Made by a program: the position numbers and the translations under genes. A DNA stretch of 24,052 nt, taken from NCBI GenBank assembly GCA_001179505.1, contig CDMY01000754.1, forward strand, positions 1 to 24,052, given 5' to 3'. Under the pieces are notes generated by a model, which saw only the letters and a list, made by a program, of their open reading frames with translations, was not told where the DNA came from and made no database searches. The DNA comes from Vitrella brassicaformis. Taxonomy: Eukaryota > Sar > Vitrellaceae. Positions 18,822 to 24,052 of this stretch are shown one piece after another; position 1 is the stretch's first letter, and every line of letters begins with the position of its first letter.

Positions 18822-20063
18822 ATCTCATGTCCATCAATAGATGATCGCACTGTGCGTGTGCTTTGACTTGTACTGAAGGAGAGGACAACCTCAATTCGAT
18901 CATGTCTTTATTGTTCTCACAGATACAAAAGTCATGAAAAAAAGCATCTGCCGTCATTGCCACAGCTCACTCTGCACCACCCATTGCCTGGCTTCCCTCT
19001 CCTCTGCATTGCCCTGTGTGTCTCGCGTGAGGCCAGTACCTCTGCCAGTGTGCCCAGCCCTCTCTGCCTTTCCTCGAGACACTGGCACGGGCCAAGAGCT
19101 CCCGCTGCTTCGTTTCATCGACAGACATACCGGCAATCGCATCACGAGTGACCCAAGTGGCGGGACAAGAGGCGTCTTGAGATGGCCAAACGCACATCAC
19201 ATCCGATGTCTCCTCTGTTAACCATGGTGCAGACGGATCAGCAGGCTTAGCGTCGGCTTGGCGCTGCTCATTTTTGTGTTGCTTTGTCCCCATCCTCACG
19301 GCGAAAAACTTCAGCCCCTGTTTCACCACGTGTTCATTGCCTTTGGTCAGGATGAGTTGACTTGCCACCTTCACATAAAGCCGCACAAAATTATTACGTT
19401 CAGAATGCACGAAAGGTTCAATACAGACCCGTCTTGTCTGTCTTTCTGTCAACGGACACGTAGCACAATCTCCCAATGGCTCAAGCTGCGACGGCCTACT
19501 GCCTCTCTCACACTGGCCCAATGACAGAAAAAGAAAAGGAGCAGCACCACCGAGTCGCGGATTGGCGTGAGTGGTCCCAGTGCCTCCTCTGCCACGCGGC
19601 GATCCGACACGAGAGCAAGTCCGCTCCACTCGTGTGACATCACCGCAAGGCATTGGAGACACTTGGGCCATACGCACCATGGCTGGCTGACTTAGATGGA
19701 GAAGATGGATAGACCGTTGTGTCACTCACCACTATACGTACATACGGAGGCCACGCAGCGCATCGCATGCATCGTAAGCACAAGTACCGACCGCAGCAGC
19801 ATGAGACCAGCCAACGAATCCACGCATCTCCAGCTTTCATCCCTCAAGTGATGAACGAACGGTAGAGCGTTGGGTGCGCACAATCGATTTCAACCAGACA
19901 GCGAGCACCACATCCTGCCATACAATCGGGGGGATCCTGGCTACTTCGCGTACGAAAAAAGTGACACGCTCACTGACCTGCCTCTCTCTCTGTTCCCTCA
20001 GTCCCTGTAGCACCAACCACAGCGCATACAAGACCTACAGTACACACGATGCAACGCCCCGGT
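18822..20063 (-). other. Downstream part of gene 7 or 3' UTR, structure unresolved
   Basis: On the minus strand, two stretches look partly protein-like. One is 19837-20031, containing VREVARIPPIVWQDVVLAV; the other is 18967-19725, a 252-codon frame containing FVRLYVKVASQLILTKGNE. I could not connect them to the upstream gene with phase-compatible consensus splice sites. They may be further exons of the gene starting at 20636 or chance open frames in GC-rich DNA. The left end (18822-18966) should hold the gene 6 3' UTR. Confidence 0.3.
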
Positions 20064-20636
20064 TCACTTGCCCCCTGCAGCGGCCGCCGCCGCAGCAGCA
20101 GCAGCAGGTGGTGGTGTCTGCTGGCTGCCTGAGGATCTTCCCGCAACTCGCTGGGTGAAGTCGACGCACGGGGTGCATGTGCGGGACATGGCGGCCACGA
20201 TTGGATTCTCGCTTGACACCTTGAGGAAAGCACAGTTACGATAAAACCTGCACAACACGGCCAGAGGGAGAGGCCATGGGCAGATCGTCTTGCGCTTGCT
20301 CGCCCGTCCCCCTTCCCTCCCCTGCTCTTGCCTTACCCACCTTTTCCTGTCGTGAGCTTTCTCGTCCTTCGGTGGCCTCGTGGACGCAGCCGTGCTGGAC
20401 CGAATGGACGGCTGCATCCCTGGCGAGAGGGGAGGCTTCTCAACCGTCTCCTCCTTGAGGCTTGTGCGGCCCTTGGGCGACATGGTCAGATTGGGAGCGT
20501 CCTCTTCTTCCTGCCTGGCTTGATCTGCGGTCTTGGGTGAAGGTCGCGGGGAGGTAGATGCGGAATTGGTCGGTGTGGAGCCGAAGAAGCGCTTGAACAT
20601 TAACACGAAGTCACTCTCTAGGCTCACAGAAGACAT
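20064..20636 (-). CDS. Unrecognised protein, 5' exons of minus-strand gene 7
   Basis: Exon 1 is 20341..20636 (ATG at 20636), with a donor gtgggt at 20340. Exon 2 starts at 20247 after cag, in phase, and reads RFYRNCAFLKVSSENPIVAA, then a Cys-containing segment (SRTCTPCVDFTQRVAG) and a poly-Ala run. A stop follows at 20064-20066, giving 159 aa, unless the donor-like gtgaac at 20067 is used to reach further exons. Exon 1 is Ser/Pro/Lys-rich and probably disordered apart from the first 20 residues (LESDFVLMFKRFFGS), which could form an amphipathic helix. No domain recognised. It is divergent with the transporter gene at 20957. Confidence 0.5.
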   Translation of the reverse strand: MSSVSLESDFVLMFKRFFGSTPTNSASTSPRPSPKTADQARQEEEDAPNLTMSPKGRTSLKEETVEKPPLSPGMQPSIRSSTAASTRPPKDEKAHDRKRWVRQEQGREGGRASKRKTICPWPLPLAVLCRFYRNCAFLKVSSENPIVAAMSRTCTPCVDFTQRVAGRSSGSQQTPPPAAAAAAAAAAGGK

Positions 20637-20956
20637 TCAGAGCCCCATCAACTCATAGATGCACAAGTTACAGGCTCGCAGTATAAGCTCGCATTTTTCT
20701 GGGCAAAGATCTCCCCCGATTCTGTTGGTTTGTGGGCTCAGCTGAGTGCGCAGAGACCCGGGAGGCAGGACATCTGCCGATTTTCTCTTTCTTCACTTCT
20801 CTTGTCGCCGCAAAGCGGCTGCAGAGTGGAGGGCTTTGGATGAGGGCGATGTGGTCATCGGAGAGAAGACGAGGCCATGCAGACAGTGCTGCTACGCCAT
20901 GCTCAGCCGGCAGCCCATCAGCACCGAGATCACCGCCAAGGAGGCGCGCAGTCAGC
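20637..20956. promoter_or_regulatory. Shared upstream region of divergent genes 7 and 8
   Basis: This is 320 bp between the ATG at 20636 (minus) and the ATG at 20957 (plus). The plus frame of gene 8 stays open through much of it, with an in-frame ATG at 20732, but that stretch is Arg/Ser-rich and lacks the hydrophobic leader, so I read it as 5' UTR and promoter. Confidence 0.45.
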
Positions 20957-21989
20957 ATGATGTGTCTTGTCCCCTCCCCCTTCCCCCTTTCGGTGCTCCT
21001 CGTCTACACGATGATGGCTGCCGCATCGGCCGAGAGGCAGAGCCACTTATCCTTTATCACGCCGACGCGAGCACTGACGCCGTCCGCCCTCCTGAAGAGG
21101 CGAGAGAACATGTTGCAGAAAGAGCCCGAAGAGTCGTTGCCGGTCTGGCCAACATGGCAGCCGCCATCATCATCATCATGGGTGTCATCTCTCGAGCGGC
21201 AGGAGGAGGCGCTGACGACGCTGTTTCTCGATGCAATGGGCGAGGGGAAGGAGGGCGGCAGTGCGACCCCAAAGAAGGGCAAGGACTGGAGTCGGATATT
21301 GCCCAGGGCACTTATCTTCTTCATCGCATTCCTATACGGCACGGTGAGTGAGCGGCCAATGCAATGCACACCTTCATCCATGCGTGGGTGCATCGATCGA
21401 TCATCCCTCGGTGGTGTGGGTGTGTGTGTCAGAACTTCGGTGCCGTCAAGATCATTGGCGAGGAGGGGCTGACCTCTATCGGCGGGCTGGCGCGTTTCTC
21501 GGTGTCTGCGCTGGTGCTGCTGCCATTCATGTTCAAAAAGGGCATACAAAAGGTACGCACGCGCGGCGGAGATCAATGCCTTTGAACGAGACGATTGCGC
21601 GTGTGTGTGCGCGTGTGTCCAGGGAGCCATCCGTGACGGTTTTCTCGCCGGCGTGCCTGGCGGCCTGGGCTATGTTAGCCAGGCACTCTCCCTGCAGTTT
21701 ATCAACGCCAACACGTGTGCCTTCTTCTGCTCCTTGTCCGTGGTCATCATCCCGTTCCTTGAGGCCCTCAGGGGCAAGACCATCCAGCAGAGGTCCGCAT
21801 ATTCACCACCAGATGCCAGCCACGGAGATGCTGACCTTCCTTCTTGATATTTCAGGTCATGGGTAGCGGCTTTGTTGGCTGCCAGTGGTGTCGGTCTTCT
21901 GGAGCTGCCTCTGCCCTTCGATTTCCTCAATGCCGGATCTGCCACGTACGGATGCTTGAGAAGGCGAGCAGTGGTTCGAGTGCATACCC

Positions 21990-22026
<37 letters not shown>

Positions 22027-23181
22027 TGTGTGGACAGGGCCGCTGCGGCGAGCACGGCAGTGGTGCCGCCGAGCGGTTTCTGGGCGAGTATCCCATTCAT
22101 CGGGGAAGGGCTGGCACTGCTCCAGGTATACTCATGGAGCCACACCGACACACACACACACATAGGATGGGAGCAGGCAGGCTTCCCCCTCTCCAACTGT
22201 CGATCGATGTCATGTGTGCAGGCTGTGGGTTTTGCCGTGTGCTACATCATGGTGGAGGACGCCATGCAGGAGTACGACAAGGACGTCGTCCCATACTCGG
22301 CTGCACTCACGATAGGTACGCCTACGCACGAACGAACGAGACACATGCGATGCGCATGTGGTCAACATCTGCGCCGCGCCCACACCATTCCTTCCGTCAG
22401 GAGTTGCGGCGGTTGCGGGCGCCTACACGCTGCGTGAGGTGTTCACTGGCGGGTGGGAGACGGGAATCGGCGGGCTGGCGTGGGGGCAGATCGCGGCCGC
22501 GATCCAGAAGCCGACCGTCCTGCTCGCCATCTTCTGGACGGGTGGGCAGATGGGATGGACCCAGCACAGATGAGTGAGTCGATGCCTTTATGTGTCTGTG
22601 CGTTTGTGCGTCTGTGTCTGTGTGTGCGTGTGTGTGTGTGTGGTCAGGTGTGGTGACGACTGCGTTGACCATCCTCGGTGAGAACTGGGCGCTGCAGCGT
22701 GTCAGTGCAACCGAGATGTCCCTCATCCTCACCAGCGAACCTTTGTGGGCAGCCATGTTCTCCGCTCTACTGCTGGGTGTGTACGCCACACACAACCTTA
22801 CCCCGCACACACGCACACGCACACACGCCTTACCTGTTCTTTCCATCTGCAGGTGAGATGGTGACTCCTCGGCTGTTCCTGGGCGGCTTCTTCATCGTCC
22901 TGGCGTGTCTGATCCGCGAGTTGCCGTTTGCGACGCTGTTCAGCTACCTGCCTTTGCCGTTCTTCAAGAAGCGCTTTGAAGTCGAGGACGACGAAATCAT
23001 CGAGGACGACCTCGAGAGGGTCAAGCCGAGCAAGAAGAAAAAGAGCCCTGTTGTTAACGAAGGCGGGTCTGGAGGTGTGGGGGGTGTCAATGACGTCAAC
23101 AGCAGTGGTAGTGGTAGTGGTAGTGGTACTGGTGGTGGAATAGAGGCAGTGAGGAGGCAAGACGAGGTGACCAAGATGTGA
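20957..23181 (+). CDS. EamA/DMT-superfamily membrane transporter, nine exons
   Basis: Exons 20957..21343, 21433..21552, 21623..21792, 21856..21945, 22038..22125, 22222..22315, 22401..22541, 22648..22776 and 22853..23181 give 515 aa with all phases consistent. A hydrophobic leader (LSVLLVYTMMAAASAE) is followed by a Ser/Thr/Arg-containing stretch. About ten transmembrane helices follow from residue 118, in two EamA-type halves. The first half starts with ALIFFIAFLYGTNFGAVKII and ends SLSVVIIPFLEALRGKTI. The second half ends GENWALQRVSATEMSLILTS, EPLWAAMFSALLLGE and LGGFFIVLACLI, a strong EamA signature. EamA proteins export or exchange small metabolites; substrate cannot be told. The C-terminal tail is charged, then low-complexity Ser-Gly repeats. 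The leader could route it to the secretory system or a complex plastid; that is inference. The start at 20957 (ATGATG) is chosen because it begins the leader. Confidence 0.9.
21990..22032. repeat. (TC)n(TG)n microsatellite in an intron
   Basis: A pure TC run passes into a pure TG run and ends just before the acceptor (cag, 22035-22037) of intron 4 of the EamA gene. It supplies the polypyrimidine and TG-rich character typical of introns in this window. Confidence 0.95.
23104..23128. repeat. Six-base repeat coding Ser-Gly
   Basis: Repeated agtggt units encode a Ser-Gly run in the C-terminal tail of the EamA transporter. Probably a flexible, length-variable tail. Confidence 0.85.
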
Positions 23182-23280
23182 GGGATGGAGGGAGGTGGAT
23201 GGGGTGCGTGAGCACTCATGTCTGCTAATGAAGTCGTGAATGAATGTCCATTGCGTGTGTCTGTGGGGGGAGGGAGGGAG

Positions 23281-23310
23281 GTGTGGTATGGTGTGGTGTG
23301 GTGTGGTGTG
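23281..23310. repeat. GTGTG pentanucleotide repeat
   Basis: About six imperfect units of ggtgt/gtgtg, in the 3' flank of the EamA gene. Confidence 0.85.
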
Positions 23311-24013
23311 CGGTGCATGTATGGTGCGGTGTGTACGGGTAGCCAGGCGGCAGTCGGCTGTGGTTGCTGTATGCTCATGTATGTGTATCACACATACGGA
23401 GGACTTTTTGCCTCGTCGATTGATGAGATGAATGGCGTGCTCGACAGGGCGGGGTGGGGTAAGGCGGGAGGGTGGATGATGTGTCGACTTTAGTCAGTGT
23501 CGGTGATTGTTTCATATCATGGAGGGCAGGGGAGGTGGAGGGAGCCTGGCCTGCATTCACACAAGCAGGCATGTGTGTGTAAAGAAAGGACCAGGGAGGG
23601 AGGAGACATACACATTTTTCTCCCTCCCGGTGCTGCCGTATGTGGGCGCTGCACGGATGTGTCTCTGCGTGTCAGCGCCACTGACCACATAATATATGGC
23701 TCCGGAGTCACTGATTGATGCCGCACTGCTGCCTTGTGTCTTGAGGACAATCCGTCTGCGAGTTGTGGCTGTCTCTCTCCCTACTGCGATATCGCTTCCC
23801 CCACGACTCGTGTGGGAGCCGATATTGCTGTGCCGGGAGAGCAGCGTCAACGCGCACACGCGCCTGTGCAGCTTGACGGGGGAGATGGACACAATGAAAT
23901 GAATCTATGGCTTTTCTGTAGCTGATTCCGTTGCGGTTCTGCTCGGACACGTCAAGACAAGTCAAGACGTCATTTACCGTCCCGTTGCGTGTGCTCCAGC
24001 AGATCTCGAGGTG

Positions 24014-24026
24014 GCTCTTCCGATCT
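24014..24026. other. Sequence identical to the common Illumina adapter 3' end
   Basis: The string gctcttccgatct matches the last 13 bases shared by standard Illumina adapters. It lies 26 bases from the window edge. A match of this length is not expected by chance in 24 kb, though it is possible. It may mark an untrimmed adapter inside the assembly. Confidence 0.55.
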
Positions 24027-24052
24027 CAAGCACGCTCCCAACCATCATTCAC

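Larger units (their letters stand above)
23182..24052. other. Right-edge non-coding sequence
   Basis: This is about 870 bp after the transporter stop codon. It holds a GTGTG-type pentanucleotide repeat (about 23281-23310) and other GT-rich simple sequence. No open frame here has a recognisable domain or intron pattern. A 13-nt adapter-like string lies at 24014-24026. Confidence 0.55.

Noticed and set aside
1-24052. tRNA, rRNA, CRISPR array or prokaryotic operon
   Set aside because: No cloverleaf-like segment, conserved rRNA stretch or spaced direct-repeat array was noticed, and the intron-rich genes exclude a prokaryotic origin.

Overview
The window looks like nuclear DNA of a protist with a GC-rich, intron-dense genome. 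Coding regions are cut into many short exons by introns that are mostly 35-135 nt long. Introns begin mostly GTGAG/GTAAG/GTACG and usually end in a TGTGTG...CAG tract. Genes lie on both strands, without operons, tRNAs, rRNAs or CRISPR. This style fits a chromerid alga such as Vitrella brassicaformis, or another alveolate/stramenopile. That assignment is inference from gene architecture, not from a database match.

Layout, left to right. (1) A minus-strand seven-exon gene (802-3678) encodes an unrecognised protein with an F-box-like segment, weak leucine-rich-repeat-like patches and an acidic tract. A 19-nt tandem duplication appears to break its frame. (2) A large plus-strand gene (4204-12454, about 23 exons, about 2126 aa) encodes a ULK4/RUNKEL-type pseudokinase with a long C-terminal helical-repeat region. 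(3) A minus-strand gene (13221-14770) has a first exon encoding a hydrophobic leader and shows a reading-phase conflict near its 3' end. (4) A plus-strand ankyrin-repeat protein lies at 15006-16628. (5) A plus-strand three-exon RING-finger protein lies at 16840-17665. (6) A plus-strand five-exon, small single-pass membrane protein lies at 17963-18821. (7) A minus-strand gene starts at 20636 and is only partly resolved. (8) A plus-strand nine-exon EamA/DMT-family transporter with an N-terminal leader lies at 20957-23181.

Three head-to-head pairs (1/2, 3/4, 7/8) share intergenic regions of about 235-525 bp that probably act as bidirectional promoters. Genes 2/3 and 6/7 converge.

The most notable structures are these. 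A direct repeat of about 220-234 bp (14557-14790 and 17744-17964) is the first exon plus first intron of gene 3. Its second copy is an orphan leader exon directly abutting the start codon of gene 6. The frame-breaking 19-bp duplication in gene 1 and an alternative donor in the ULK4-like gene that would give a kinase-only product also stand out. A 13-nt exact match to the common 3' end of Illumina adapters lies at 24014-24026, close to the right edge, so the terminal bases may be a library or assembly artefact. No coordinated multi-gene system (defence, biosynthetic or mobile) is evident; the genes look functionally unrelated.
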